From Larix kaempferi (taxonomy: Eukaryota > Streptophyta > Pinopsida > Pinales > Pinaceae), in NCBI GenBank assembly GCA_027924585.1, contig BSBM01000106.1:38455501-38519500 (forward strand): a DNA stretch of 64,000 nt. Reading direction: 5' to 3'. The position numbers were made by a program, and so were the translations under genes. Positions 47,417 to 59,129 of this stretch are shown one piece after another (the stretch's first letter is position 1; each line of letters starts with the position of its first letter). Below the pieces are notes generated by a model that had not been told where the DNA came from, made no database searches, and saw nothing but the letters and a program-made list of their open reading frames with translations.

Positions 47417-47580
47417 AGTTGGCATATCGATAAAGCATAGACCGGAGACTTATACCGATATGTATTGAATGAATAAATCTTATATGTTTATATAATAATA
47501 ATAGGACATATCGATAAAGCATAGACCGGAGACATATACCGATATGTATAGAATGAATGAATCTTATATGTTTATATAAC
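47417..47580. repeat. Repeat B, two tandem copies
   Basis: 'catatcgataaagcatagac' with 'cggagac' and 'ataccgatatgta' occurs at 47423 and 47508, each followed by 'cttatatgtttatataa'. A further copy lies at 54496-54580. Confidence 0.85.
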
Positions 47581-49914
47581 AAGAAATGGATATATTTATG
47601 AAAATAAGATCACTTATGCAGTAAGCACAACAATATGTGCAAAAATCTATTCTCACTTAAGCCATACTCGCAAGAAGTAACACCAATCCTCATAAGGAGC
47701 AGTTGATAGAGGTTGAAATGCAATGGCTGCAAGAATTCCTACTACTTAGAATTCTAAATTTTGTTTCTAAATTTTGTTTATCTGGTTTAAACCTAAAACC
47801 ACCCTAAATTTCATGGAGCAAAAATGATCAATAAGAAATTAGAGAAAAGTTGCCTAAAAAGATGGCGCTATTTGCTTTGTGTATGTGTTAACATGGTTTT
47901 GCTTAAATGTGAGCTTAATTACTTTTCACGAATGATATATTAATGGCAAACGTTGCTGGGTGTGAATACACTAAAAATGCGGGAAGCAATAAAAATAATG
48001 ACGGCATGAAAATCTATTGCCTACTTCATGACAGCGAACTCAATCTGGGAGAAAGACAGAATAAAACAATTGACCAGACCAATGCATGAACTGATTTCAT
48101 TGACAGGTTGGCCTGCACCCGGTCTCTGCGACCGGTAGATAAGTTAAAAGAGCCGGATTTCAGCTGGAGATTGGGAATTTCAAGCCGAAAAAGGATTTAA
48201 TAAACCATTCAAATATTGAAAAACTCCATAGATAATTTAATTGAGCTTCTCTTAGCCCCTAGCAAAAAAAATTCAGCCACATGCAGCGGGCGCAAGGGTC
48301 TCTGCGATCAGTAGATAAGTTAAAAGAGCCAGATTTCAGCTGGAAATTGGGATCTTAAGCACAAATTTACTGGACAAATTCTTATCTAAAGGGACTTTTA
48401 CAAACGATACTCATTTGTCACAAAGTTACAGAATCTTTTAAAAAACAAAATCAAATGGTTAAAATATTAATGAGTGATATAGTGTTCTTTTGAAATTTTT
48501 GTTTTCTTTTGATTTCTACAAATACAAAAAGTAGAAGATCGGCGTTTGCACAATGTCCGGAAAGTTAAAAATTAGTTAACTAGTTTTGTGATGTTGCAGG
48601 ATGAATATTATAAATCAATGTTTCAACGCCCACGAGAAATTGATGCTAACAAGATGCCTTCATAAGGGAATAAAACATTTGAAATGGCATCATTAGAGCA
48701 TAGTTAATTATGAATGAATGAACGAAGGGTCTCTGCAACCGGTAGATAAGTTAAAAGAGCCGCATTTCAAGCTGAAAAAGGATTTAATAAACCATTCAAG
48801 TAATTGTCGTAGACTTGGAGGCTCATGTGCATACTTGCACAATGTACAATGTTGACCAACAAATCCCTCCCTGGCGTAACAGATTACAGCTACAGGCACT
48901 CGTCTTCGTCTCAGCACACCAGACAACGAATGAAACCAACAAACAAGAACAGTAAAATAACTATCAAGCCCCTTTAAATAACAAACTCTCCAAGACACCC
49001 AACACAAACTAGCATTAAATGTCATCCCTACTTCAATAACTGCCCAAATGCTCGAAAAATGCAATTCGTCGAAAAACCCTCATTGCAGAGAAAAATGTAG
49101 CTCTATGCTGCTTATCCCATCGACAGAGTTCTGAGTTCTTCACGCCCATCGGAAGCCAAGCCCTTAAGCTTCTAATACCCTCCTCCTTTTTGGTACTAGC
49201 AAGTACAGGTGCATGGACACGCGGCCATCACAACCCCATACCAGACTACGAGGAGGGTGCTCAATGCACAGACCCGCAGTGTTACGCATGAAAGACTATA
49301 AATGCTCACTCGAGCGTGCTATTAAGCGAAGGCGAAAATTAAATAAGAACAACAGTTGTTGATATCTGCCCGGACACGCGGCCATCACGAGCAGGTTTAA
49401 GCAGAATGCCCAGACTACGAGCAGCTTTCCGGCCCAAAAACCAACGCTGGAAAATTTATTAAACCAAAAAAGTTAACCAAAAAAAAAAAATTATGTAAGT
49501 AAATTTGTTTTTAAATCATATTTTATATATATGGTATTTTGAACATATCAAAAAAAATTATGTAATAATAATTTGTATAAAATTATTATTATAATTTAAA
49601 TTTAAATTCTAATAGGCTAAGAGGACAAGTGTAAAATTCTTAAATTTTTTAAATTTTATTTTAAATTCTGAAAATAAAGCCATCTCTTGCAGGGATTTAT
49701 GTATTTTCAGACCTGTCCTCCACCAATGGAAAAAACAAAATTTCGTTTTTCATAAATTAAAATAAATAATTTTTATTTTATAAAAAATCAAATTAATACT
49801 TTTTTTAAAAAGCATTATGAAAAAAACATTGTCAATTGAAAAAAATTTCCAAACTAATGCAGGTCAAAGACCTTTGACTTTCCAAGGGAAAGTATATCCC
49901 TGCCTTGGCAGGGA
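47581..49914. other. ~2.3-kb segment separating repeats B and C
   Basis: In the copy at 54.5 kb, B and C are contiguous; here this segment stands between them, flanked by taataataatagga at 47492-47505 and 49916-49929. It contains three copies of a ~55-bp phrase 'ggtctctgcgaccggtagat' with 'aagttaaaagagcc' (48119-48210, 48297-48350, 48728-48800) and a slightly GC-richer part at 48780-49440 with two copies of 'acacgcggccatcac'. A 118-codon minus-strand ORF (48708-49064) has no recognised product. Confidence 0.5.
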
Positions 49915-50100
49915 CTAATAATAATAGGATTATGTTGGATGTTATATGGTAACACTTCAGATATAAAACTATCATGGAACTCATACAATGGGCATTTTTA
50001 TAGTGGCATTAATGTTATGAACCAAATAGTGGTACTTTTGGGTTTTTGAACTCTTTGGAATAAAAATATTATTTTTGTAGGTCTACTTTTCTGGTTTTGA
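49915..50100. repeat. Repeat C, left copy (flank of the copia element)
   Basis: 'aataataggattatgttgga' through 'aggtctacttttctggtttt' matches 54576-54760 at about 95%. The copia 5' LTR begins where the match stops. Confidence 0.85.
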
Positions 50101-50422
50101 TGAATGAACCAAATCCTATATGAATTGATTGACAGTGTATATTTTAGGTTGCAGGTGTTTATTAAATCAATTTGCAACAAACTTTAATGCATGTGAAGAA
50201 TAAAATAATTTGCAGAATTATACATCAACCTACAGCTGATTTTACGGCATGTTAATGCCTTTATTTCTATGCAATGTAATCTATATAAGTATGTAGTTGT
50301 GCAAGTCTAAAGATCAATGGGAGATAAATAATAAAAGGTTTTCTTTTCCTATGTTAAATAAAAGTATCTCTCTTCTTTTATGTGTTGTTTTTTATTGTGC
50401 TATTGTAAATTTGGCTCTTTCA
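50101..50422 (+). repeat. 5' LTR of the copia element
   Basis: From 50132 ('gacagtgtatattttaggtt') it matches the 3' LTR at 54187 closely. The first ~30 bp are less conserved, so the exact start is uncertain. It ends about 10 bp before the primer-binding site. Confidence 0.7.
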
Positions 50423-50433
50423 TAATCTTTATT

Positions 50434-50445
50434 TGGTATTAGAGC
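50434..50445 (+). promoter_or_regulatory. Primer-binding site
   Basis: TGGTATTAGAGC differs by one base from the initiator Met-tRNA complement TGGTATCAGAGC, a C-to-T change. Confidence 0.8.
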
Positions 50446-50468
50446 ATGTATTTTGTTTAAAGTTCATA

Positions 50469-51548
50469 ATGTCAAATTCTAACTCTTTTCCCATTCCAGA
50501 ATTTGATGGAAGTGATTATGATTATTGGTGCATCAAGATGGTGACCTTTTTGACAGGAAAAGATTTGTGGGAGATTGTAAAATCAGGTTATGAAGAGCCA
50601 GCTGATTGGAACACCCTTACATCCAATGATAGAACAACTATGAGAGAAGCCAAGAAGAAGAATGCCCAAGCTTTATTTCATATTCAAATAGCTCTAGATA
50701 AGAGCTTATTTCCAAGAATTGCAGGAGCAAAGTTAACTAAGAATGCCTCGAAGACTCTACATGAAGCTTACTAAGGCAGTGATCAAGTTAAAGTTGTCAA
50801 GTTACATACATTGAGGACAGAATTCGAGAATTTGAAGATGCAAGAAGGTGAGAAGGTGAGTGATTATTGTGTAAGAGTAAATGATGTTGTCAATAAATTG
50901 GCTACTCTAGGAGAAACTATTGATAAAGAAGTTGTGATTAAAAAGGTGTTGATGTCTCTAACCCCAAGATGGAACCATGTTGCTATATTCATTGAAGAAA
51001 GCAAAGATTTGACTAACCTTCACTTTTATCACCTAGTTGGATCTCTTATTTCTCATGAAGACAGAGTGAGAGATTCATTTGCAGAAAGTGATGAGAAAGA
51101 TTTTTCCACAAAGCTACAGATTACAAAGAAAGAAGATGCTAGTTCTAGCTTCAAAAGAAACCAAGCCCAAGGTAAAGTTCATAATCATTTTTTTCCAAGA
51201 GGAGATAGAGGAAGAAGAGGTGGTTTCAGAGGAAGAGGTAGAGGAAGGTTTGATAAGAGAAACATCCAATGTTGTCATTGTCAAAGGTATGGTCATTTTG
51301 AAAGGGATTGCAGATTAAAAGAAAACAAAAGTGTTAATTATGCTCAACAGGGTGATGATGCTTCTCCAAATAATTTGTTTTTATCTTATGGAAAAACTGG
51401 AAATACAGTTAAAGATGTTTGGTATTTCGATTCAGGTTGTTCTAACCACATGACAGGAAATTGCAAGCTCTTCTCTACAATGGATGAAAGTTTCAAATCT
51501 AATATCAAACTTGGCGATGAAAAAACCTTAGAGGTTTCTGCAAAATGA
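50469..51548 (+). pseudogene. Copia gag and start of protease
   Basis: I chose the start MSNSNSFPIPEFDGSDYDYW, the usual copia gag beginning with the F-G-Y-W motif. The capsid region (UBN2 type) follows, with a TAA at 50772 inside a YxGSDQVKVVKL context where family members have glutamine. An arginine/glycine-rich segment (GDRGRRGGFRGRGRGRF) and a zinc knuckle CCHCQRYGHFERDC (CX2CX4HX4C) come next. The protease start VWYFDSGCSNHMTGN carries the aspartyl motif as D-S-G, as usual in copia. A TGA at 51546 ends this open part, but the same frame continues downstream. Confidence 0.88.
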
Positions 51549-53435
51549 GATATGGCAGTCCATACAAAAGAAGGTATGAAAAGTGTCAAAGATGTTTATT
51601 ACACTCCACAGTGAAAGCATAATTTATTAAGTGTTGGGCAGTTGTGTGAAAAGAATTACAGAGTAGTGTTTGATGATAGACAATGCACAATTTATGATAA
51701 GAATCAAGGCAATAGGGTGGTTATTGTTGTGCCTATGTCAAAGAATCAGATGTTCCCATTGAAGTTTGGATAAACTAGCATCAACCTTGCTAATATGGCA
51801 TATGAGGACAAAGGTTGGTTGTGGCATCTCAGGTATGGTCATTTGAATTTTCATAGTTTGAAGCTTCTAACATCAAAAGAATTAGTTTATGGTTTGCCTA
51901 AGGTTGAAGAGCACAAGGAGGTTTGTGAAGGATGGGCTAAAGGAGAACATGCAATAGAGAAATTTCCTAGAGGAAAGGCATGGAGGGACCATTATCCACT
52001 TCAGCTAGTTCATTCTGATATTTGTTGTCCTATGCAGACAAAAAGTTTGGGTAAGTCATCATATTTCATTACTTTTATTGATGATTACTCAAGAATGTGT
52101 TGGGTTTATTTTTTGAAGAGTAAGGGTGAAGCATTTGATACATTCAAGAGGTTTAAAGCCCTTGTAGAAAATGAAAGTGGTTACAAAATAAAATGCTTAA
52201 GAACTGATCGTGGAGGAGAATTTTGTTCAAGAGGTTTTCATAATTTTTGTGATATGACTGGCATTAGAAGACAATTCACCACTACTTACACACCTCAACA
52301 AAATGGGGTAGCAGAAAGGAAGAACCATATAGTGGTGGAAATGGCAAGGAGTATGTTACATACCAAAGGATTAAGCAATTCCTTTTGGGGTGATGTAGTT
52401 GCTACAACAGTGTACATTCTCAATAGAAGTCCCACTAGTGCACTTCACATGATTACTCCTTATGAAGCCTGGTATGATAAAAATCCTAATGTTAATCATT
52501 TCAAAGTTTTTGGTTGTTTAGCCTTTGTTCATGTAGCTGATCAAAAGAGACAAAATTTAGATCCAAAAAGTGAATCGTGCATTTTTGTTGGATATAGTGA
52601 GCAAATTAAGGCTTACAAGTTGTATAATCCTCTCACCAATCGCATTGTTGTGTCAAGAGATGTAATTTTTTATGAAGGGGGAGTTTATGGTCATCAAAAA
52701 GACCATGTTGAGAAGTCAAAATCTGGTTTGGATGGTAATATTATTGATGATATTAATAATGAGAATCCCACTAATGTTTCAGTTCCAAATGCTACAATTC
52801 CACCAAGTAGCCCCTCATCTAGTTCTCCATATTCAAGTCCAAGTACTGCAAGGAAGGTGAGAAGCTTGAATGAAATTTATCAGAGAAGTACAAGTCTGGC
52901 ACATGAAGAAAATCCAAGAGGTGAGACTGTAAATTTTTCTTTATTTTCACAAGTTGATTTTGAACCATCAAGTATTGAAGAAGCTTCTACTAATGATGTT
53001 TGGGTGCAAGCTATGCAAGAAGAGATAGATTCAATTCATAGGAATGATACTTGGGAGCTAATAGATATTCCACATGACAAGAAAAGAATTGGTACTAAAT
53101 GGGTCTACAAGACAAAGTATAACAGTGATCAGACTGTTGAAAGGCACAAAGCAAGGTTAGTTGCTAAGGGATTCACACAGAAGTATGGAATTGATTATGA
53201 AGAAACCTTTGCACCTGTGGCAAGGAAAGAGACTATCAGAATGTTGATTTCGCTGGCAGCACAAAAGAAATGGAGCATTCATCACATGGATGTGAAAATT
53301 TCCTTCTTGAATGGGTACTTAGAAGAGGAAGTCTTTGTGGAACATCCACAGGGTTTTGAAGTGCAAGGAAAAGAACATCAAGTCTACAAGTTGAAGAAGG
53401 ATTTGTATGGCCTAAAGCAAGCACCAAGAGCCTAG
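51549..53435 (+). pseudogene. Copia integrase and reverse transcriptase N-terminal part
   Basis: This is the same frame as gag, broken at ~51612 and ~51771, then 546 open codons from 51795. The integrase zinc region [10 protein letters not shown] is present, but its CxxC partner reads CEGW, one cysteine lost. Catalytic landmarks are [31 protein letters not shown] and [12 protein letters not shown] (the DDE set). The serine-rich linker at 52780-52870 precedes the reverse transcriptase: [75 protein letters not shown] at 53433 replaces the tryptophan that normally follows APR-A. Integrase would join copy DNA to chromosomes in the nucleus; this copy cannot make the full enzyme. Confidence 0.9.
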
Positions 53436-54170
53436 TATGCTAGGATTGATGGATATTTTCAAGAGAATGGCTTCAAAAGAAGTAAGAGTGAACCTACCCT
53501 TTGCTATAAACAAGAAGACAAAGTATGCAAAGGATATGTTGAAAATATTTGATATGGTTGATGCAAACCATCTCCTACTCCACTTGCTCATGGAGTTGTG
53601 TTGTGTAGAGATGATGGTGTTGAAATGGCTGATGAGATAGTTTACAAAAGTATTGTTGGAAGCTTAATGTTTCTAACAGACACAAGGCCTGATATTTCTT
53701 ATTCAGTTTCACTTGTTTCTAGGTATATGACAATGCCATCTGAAATGCATATGAATGCAGCTAAAAGAATTATGAGGTATGTGAAGGGCACTCTAAATTT
53801 TGGCATTCATTACTATACTTCTAAGAGTTTTGAATTGGTTGGATTCAATGATTCTGATTGGGGAGGTAGTTTGGATGATAGAAAGTCTACATCTGGTAAC
53901 TGTTTTTCTTTTGGTTATGGTTTGATCACTTGGAGCTCAAAGAAGCAAAGTATAGTTTCTCTTTCTTCTACAGAAGCAGAATATGTTGCATTCACCTATC
54001 ATTTTATTCAATATTTGGTGCAAAAGAAGCAAGTTGATTTGAAATACATCAACACTCAAAAACAACTAGCAGACATCTTCACTAAGGCAGTCTCAAAGGC
54101 CCAGTTTTTGAAACTCGGAGATCTTATTGTGAGCCCTCTCAGCATCAAGGGGGAGTATGCTGATCACTGA
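53436..54170 (+). pseudogene. Copia reverse transcriptase end and RNase H, with internal deletions
   Basis: After YARIDGYFQENGFKRSKSEP the sequence jumps within a few codons to YAKDMLKIFDMVDAN. The catalytic YVDD segment and about 100 flanking residues are therefore missing; the junction lies near 53515-53525. A frame change near 53566 leads to the open segment MADEIVYKSIVGSLMFLT, then DTRPDISYSVSLVSRYM and the RNase H motifs GFNDSDWGGSLDDRKSTSG and SLSSTEAEYVA. A second deletion follows at about 53995, where AEYVAFTYHF joins directly to the C-terminal QLADIFTKAV. The polypurine tract follows. Confidence 0.88.
54143..54157 (+). promoter_or_regulatory. Polypurine tract of the copia element
   Basis: catcaagggggagta directly precedes TGCTGATCACTG, the LTR start. 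Confidence 0.8.
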
Positions 54171-54494
54171 TGTTTTGTAGAATTTGACAGTGTCTATTTT
54201 AGGTTGCAGGTGTTTATTAAATAAATTTGCAGCAAACTTCATTGCATGCTAAGGCATGTGAAGAATAAAATAATTTGCAGAATTACACATCAACCTACAA
54301 CTGATTTTATGGCATGTAAATAATGCCTTTATTTCTATGCAATGTAATCAGCTGTAAGTTGATGTATAATTCTGCAAATTATTTTATTCTTCACATGCAT
54401 TAGCATGCAGTGAAGTTTGCTGCAAATTTATTTAATAAACACCTGCAACCTAAAATAGACACTGTCAAATTCTGCATAGCATCACTTATCAACA
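54158..54494 (+). repeat. 3' LTR start joined to an inverted copy of itself (foldback)
   Basis: The LTR runs forward from 54158 to about 54349 and then switches, at a 4-bp microhomology (aatc), to the reverse complement of its own first ~148 bp, ending with ...tcaaca at 54494. Arms of ~130-148 bp enclose a ~40-nt loop. The rest of the 3' LTR is absent. Repeat B follows at 54496. Confidence 0.9.
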
Positions 54495-54495
54495 A

Positions 54496-54760
54496 AGTTG
54501 GCATATCGATAAAGCATAGACCGGAGGCATATACCGATATGCATTGAATGAATAAATACTATATGTTTATATAATAATAATAGGATTATGTTGGATGTTA
54601 TATGGTAACACTTCAGATATAAAACTATCGTGGAACTCATACAATGGGCATTTTTATAGTGGCATTAATGCTATGAACCAAATAGTGGCACCTTTGGGAT
54701 CTTGAACTCTTGGAATAAAAATACTATTTTTGCAGGTCTACTTCTCTGGCTTTGATGGAT
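54496..54760. repeat. Repeats B and C, contiguous right copy
   Basis: B (54496-54575) runs directly into C (54576-54760). This is probably the undisturbed arrangement, since the left copy has B and C separated by ~2.3 kb. Confidence 0.85.
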
Positions 54761-56109
54761 GCTCTTGCAATTTGAATATACAATCTTTTCTCTGCGTTAT
54801 CATTGTGGATCTAGCTTGTCCAAACATTTTTCTGCAGGGAGGTCGTGTGGTAGAAGAGGAGGGCGAATTGAAGAGGGCGTTATTGTGGGGAAACCCCATA
54901 TCTCTCTCTTGGATCAAAATTTGTCTTAGGGAGTATCTTTATTGTATATTTGTGACATATTTGATGCTACTTGTTTCATCTTTTCTCCCGTATAGTCATG
55001 TTCATGCTTGATCGATTCTCATTATAAATCGTTTTTGGCAGGGAAGGGCGCATTGGTCATTCTGGAGGGATAGCAATTCTACTTAGGGAAGCTGGATCTC
55101 ACTCTTGATTTCCTCACTTGGGGAAGATTATCAATTTTCAATATGGCCGCATACTTTTGAGGTAATATCTACAAGGTACATATTGGTTTTCATGCATTTT
55201 ACCCTTTGGTCACTTCAAACCCTCATTGATTAAAACCCTAGTTTTTAGATCTAATAGATCTGGCAATTATTTGGGATTAATAATTAAAACCCACCTCATA
55301 AATAATTAATAAACCTTGGAGATTAAATTGGGTGGGAATATGACTCCATTTACCACTTGATCTAAGGCACTAGATCTCTCAAAGGGAGGTCGCACTTGTG
55401 GGTTAGTGGGATTTTTCTAGATCTATCATCTGGGTGTTACTTGTTCCTCATCAAAACATCATATCTATAGTTTAGCCACTCTCCTAGTGCCAGTCCAACT
55501 CAAACTTTGCTTTGTGGGCCCCATTTCACCCATTTTACATAATTTAAGGGTGGGCCCCACTTGGGTCTTCTTGATTGGCATTAGATCTATCTAGATCTAT
55601 TCACTTAAACTCATAAGTGGCATATTCATTCCTTGGTTGAAAATTTATCCATTCTATAAGCCTCCTCAACCAATCCCTAACTCCTTTTGTCCACTTATAT
55701 TCCCTAGATCTAGATCCATATGCTCTTGATCTCTCTATTTTCATCTTTGTATCTCCCTAGAATTTCTTGAGTAGGTTCGTTAGCCTCCATTGGCTAGGTA
55801 GGGTCTCCCCCTTGGTCTTTCTTTTGCTTGATCTAAAATGAAGAGTGCATCGATTAGCATGACATCCATTTACCTTGGGAATCATGGCTCTCTTGGGTCA
55901 CCTCTTTAGTTGTCCAACACCTCTACCATCCTGGATAGGATCACCTTTTGGGGAAACTACAAGTTGTGTGATAACAGTTCCATGGAGTCTCAATACTGGG
56001 AGTCCCTAGTTGGAATGTGTTGAAGCCCTGGAAGGTAATTGGATAAATTGCACGGGAGCTATTAACTTAGAGAAGGGGATCTCATTCCTTGGGTTGTGCA
56101 AGTCAATGA
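54761..56109. other. Spacer without recognised gene
   Basis: Unique-looking sequence rich in 'tagatct' words between 55190 and 55740. One 93-codon ORF (54730-55011) begins inside repeat C and shows no known motif. Confidence 0.4.
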
Positions 56110-57074
56110 GGGAGGAGTGCTAGCATATTGGGACAACTATGGAGGGGGTTCAACACCTGTGAGTTTTTCGGGTATTGAGATGAGTTTCCTTCTTTTGGAT
56201 TTATAGACCTAGCTCAGGGTGGTCTTTATTATAGAGAGAACCGGTATAACATAGTGCCTACAACTAGGAGGAATGTCTTTAATATGGAATCAGTTGGAGG
56301 GAATTTTAAGAAGAGTTTCTAACTGTTTATGAAATTCTGTTTATATATCTATGTTTTCATAGTGTTTAATTTACTATTATGTGAATATCTAATTGCATGG
56401 ATTGCTTGGAATCATTTGATTGCATTCATACTAAAATGTTCCTATATGTTTTAGTAAATTCATATGAGTATTCTGGGAAACCATGTATTTAATTATTTTG
56501 TAATTTGATAATAAATTATGAAAAACAAATTTTGGGTATTAGTGGTAAATTTGGTAAGTTATTTGAGTACCTTGTGGCCCCAAAGGAATGGTGTGGTATG
56601 TGACAAAAAATAGTGTGAACCAACACAAGTAGATCATTCAAGGATCATGAAAGTCAACTAGGAGCAACAATCAACAAGTAGCAACAAGAGTTTACGACAA
56701 GAAAAGTCTCAGGCAAGTGAGTGTGGGAATAGAGAAAAGTGACTAGAAAAATAGGAAATATTAAAGTACAAGTTGAAGAATCATTAAATCACCTCAAAGA
56801 ATCAAAGAAGAAAATACAGACAAAAATACATCAGTCAATGCCATGCAAACCAAAAATCATGCACCAAGATTGATAATTAGGAACCACGAACATAATCAAG
56901 TGAAGTAGTTGGGGTCAAAACAAAGCCGACTGACGAGAAGAAACCAGTCGATGGAAGGACGACAAGTCAAATAAAAAGTTTTCCTCTACAATAAATGTGT
57001 GACTTAAATGATTCGTGTCATCGGATTAACCCTCTTACGAGAGACCAACTACCTCACATTTCATAATTGCCTAC
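56110..57074. repeat. Dispersed repeat A, right copy
   Basis: It matches 46873-47350 over its two ends (56110-56300 and 56775-57074); the middle ~475 bp have no counterpart there. Same orientation as the left copy. An (AC)n run follows at 57072-57085. Confidence 0.75.
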
Positions 57075-57137
57075 ACACACACACAGAACACTACCAAGCG
57101 CAGTTGACCTAATTTTGAAGAATCCTCCATAGAAAGC

Positions 57138-57680
57138 ATGGCACCCAAAAGGAGAGGTATTATCTCTCATATTTTCACCCAACAATTGAAAACAATAGAT
57201 CCTTGGACCAAAATACGCCATGAAAAAGAACCTAAAATAGAACTAAATTTCGGGATGAATAGAATTTGACAAGAAAAGATGGAAGAGATTGTATGGGAAA
57301 AATATTGGAAAAAATTCTGTAAGTGGGAAGTACTCTACAAAAAATGGAGGGACGAGATGATAATCCTCCAAAAAGAAAAAATAAGAGCATACTTGAGTGG
57401 CCCCCGGGTCATAAGATTCAATTGATGGAAAGAGGAAGCATCAAAATTCAGTATAAATCAGTACCATAGAGGAAATATATGGCTCGACCAAGTAATTGGC
57501 ATCACTCCAAATCAAATAACATGACTCTTAAATATTGTTGACCCCATACAAAAGACAATTGATGCAAGGAGTGGATAGTTAGATTTACAAGGTTGACATC
57601 AACAAAGAACTCAAAAAGGCCTTGTTATTAGCCAAGTAAAGGAAGAGAACATCAAGTGGTCTTGCATCATAGTCTCCCTC
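57138..57680 (+). pseudogene. Unrecognised tryptophan-rich reading frame with five stops
   Basis: From an ATG at 57138 one frame reads protein-like for ~180 codons up to the LTR. It starts MAPKRRGIISHIFTQQLK, then IVWEKYWKKFCKWEVLYKKW, IRAYLSGPRVIRFN, NIWLDQVIGITPNQIT, and ends with ENIKWSCI. The stops are TGA, TGA, TGA, TAG, TGA (about 57270, 57423, 57522, 57576 and 57591). The charged, tryptophan-rich composition and single phase argue for a real former gene. No domain is recognised; it could be a captured gene or an unfamiliar transposon protein. The LTR at 57681 cuts it off. Confidence 0.4.
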
Positions 57681-58669
57681 TGTCATGTACCTGGTAACCT
57701 CATGATGACTTTGGGCCATGGGGTACTGGATCTGATGACTGAATTTTCCTCTAATATGTAATATTGTTTTTCTATTGATTTTAGTTATACATTTACAACA
57801 AAGATAATTATAATTTATCAATTGAAAGATATATTAACTATCCCCATAAGAATGCATACACATTTCCATTAATTCAGTTACATAAATTATACAATGGAAA
57901 TGATTAATAAAATTGGAAATAAATACCATGCATTTCAAGAGGTGAGGAACTTATCTGAAAATGCATCCAACTGACTGCAAACCAAGGATGTTCCTCCCAT
58001 CCATGGGCTCTATCAATCCATATACTTCTTTGATAAAGCAACCCTCGAGCTGGGGCTACCCATCCAAAAGAAGGAAATGAGTTCCTACTACAGCTACCCA
58101 ATCCTCTATTCTCCATCTAGTTTCCACCCACAGTTTGATGATGGTGAAACAACCATTGGGGAATTCGGGTCTAACAACAATGATGGCTCCAACATGGAGA
58201 ATAATGGTGGTATGGTGATGGTAGTACCAGTTACAGTGGTTCTCATGCAAGTGGTTAAGGTCTGATGGCCATAATGATTGTTTGTGACAGGAATAAGAAT
58301 GAATGAATGATGGGATAGCTCTCTCTTTTTATATGCATGGTTGAGGCTATCCAAGTGGCACCAAGGTTGATGGAAACTAGCCACTTGGCATTCATGCGGT
58401 TGGAAACTTTCCCCCTTTTCTAAGGAGAGTTAGACAAGTGGCATACTTGGGGTTGGACATATTCCCCCCGTCAAATCTCAGGATTAATATGATCACTCCC
58501 CCCCTTGTGGAAGGATATCCCCCCATCTCTTCTTCATCCTTCTTGGTTTGCAATAGTTGTGTGTTATATTAAATATAAAATGTACATAATTACATCATTC
58601 ATTTTTGGATTCTAGACATACCATCCATATTTACCAAATTACATTATGGGGTCAAAATGGGGTGTTACA
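57681..58669 (-). repeat. 3' LTR (989 bp)
   Basis: It starts TGTCATG and ends GTTACA on the plus strand and matches 37059-38051 throughout, with scattered substitutions and small indels. Confidence 0.85.
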
Positions 58670-58683
58670 TTCCCCTCCCCTTA
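58670..58683 (-). promoter_or_regulatory. Polypurine tract
   Basis: The minus strand reads ttaaggggagggga before the LTR start TGTAACACCCC. The same tract occurs at 3451-3464. Confidence 0.8.
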
Positions 58684-59129
58684 ATTTATGCACCTTCCTC
58701 TGTGCATCATCAACACTATATATACAATGATAGAATTTTAACATGTCTTAAAACATGTATAATATATCATTGCACAACCTCCTTTAGTTTCCAAGTTTCT
58801 TTCTCAACCATAGTTTCCATAATTTTCCTGGTCCTTGCAATCTAGTATAATTTTTTACCACCTCATCCAAAATGCACTAACATTTATCCTCCACTACCTT
58901 AGTTTTGTTTCCATGCTCATCACATCTACATGTAACTATGTCATTTATTAACAAGAATTATGCATGTTATAATCATTCTCATGAAATAGTGATAAAGTCT
59001 ATAACAATTTTCCAATTCCAAAATATAAGAACACAAACATTTCATGAAATAAGTAGGAAATATCTATCCAATACTTATCTGCATGCACATTTCTTTCCTT
59101 TCTCAAGGTTTCCACGAGAAATATTTCAT

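Larger units (their letters stand above)
50101..54494 (+). mobile_element. Ty1/copia LTR retrotransposon, defective, with foldback 3' LTR
   Basis: Structure: 5' LTR (50101-50422), primer-binding site, gag, protease, integrase, reverse transcriptase, RNase H, polypurine tract, 3' LTR start (54158), then an inverted LTR copy to 54494. The order integrase before reverse transcriptase is diagnostic for Ty1/copia. In-frame stops at 50772, 51546, ~51612, ~51771 and 53433, plus internal deletions in reverse transcriptase and RNase H, make it non-autonomous. Confidence 0.9.

Noticed and set aside
48708-49064. 118-codon minus-strand ORF as a gene
   Set aside because: It starts within the three-copy phrase region and shows no domain. 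Cysteine and tryptophan content look like chance translation.
49120-49230. 5S rRNA-like stretch on the minus strand (gaagcttaagggcttgg, gatgggcgtga)
   Set aside because: Only scattered short matches to the 5S internal promoter region. Spacing is wrong and no full-length 5S gene can be folded.
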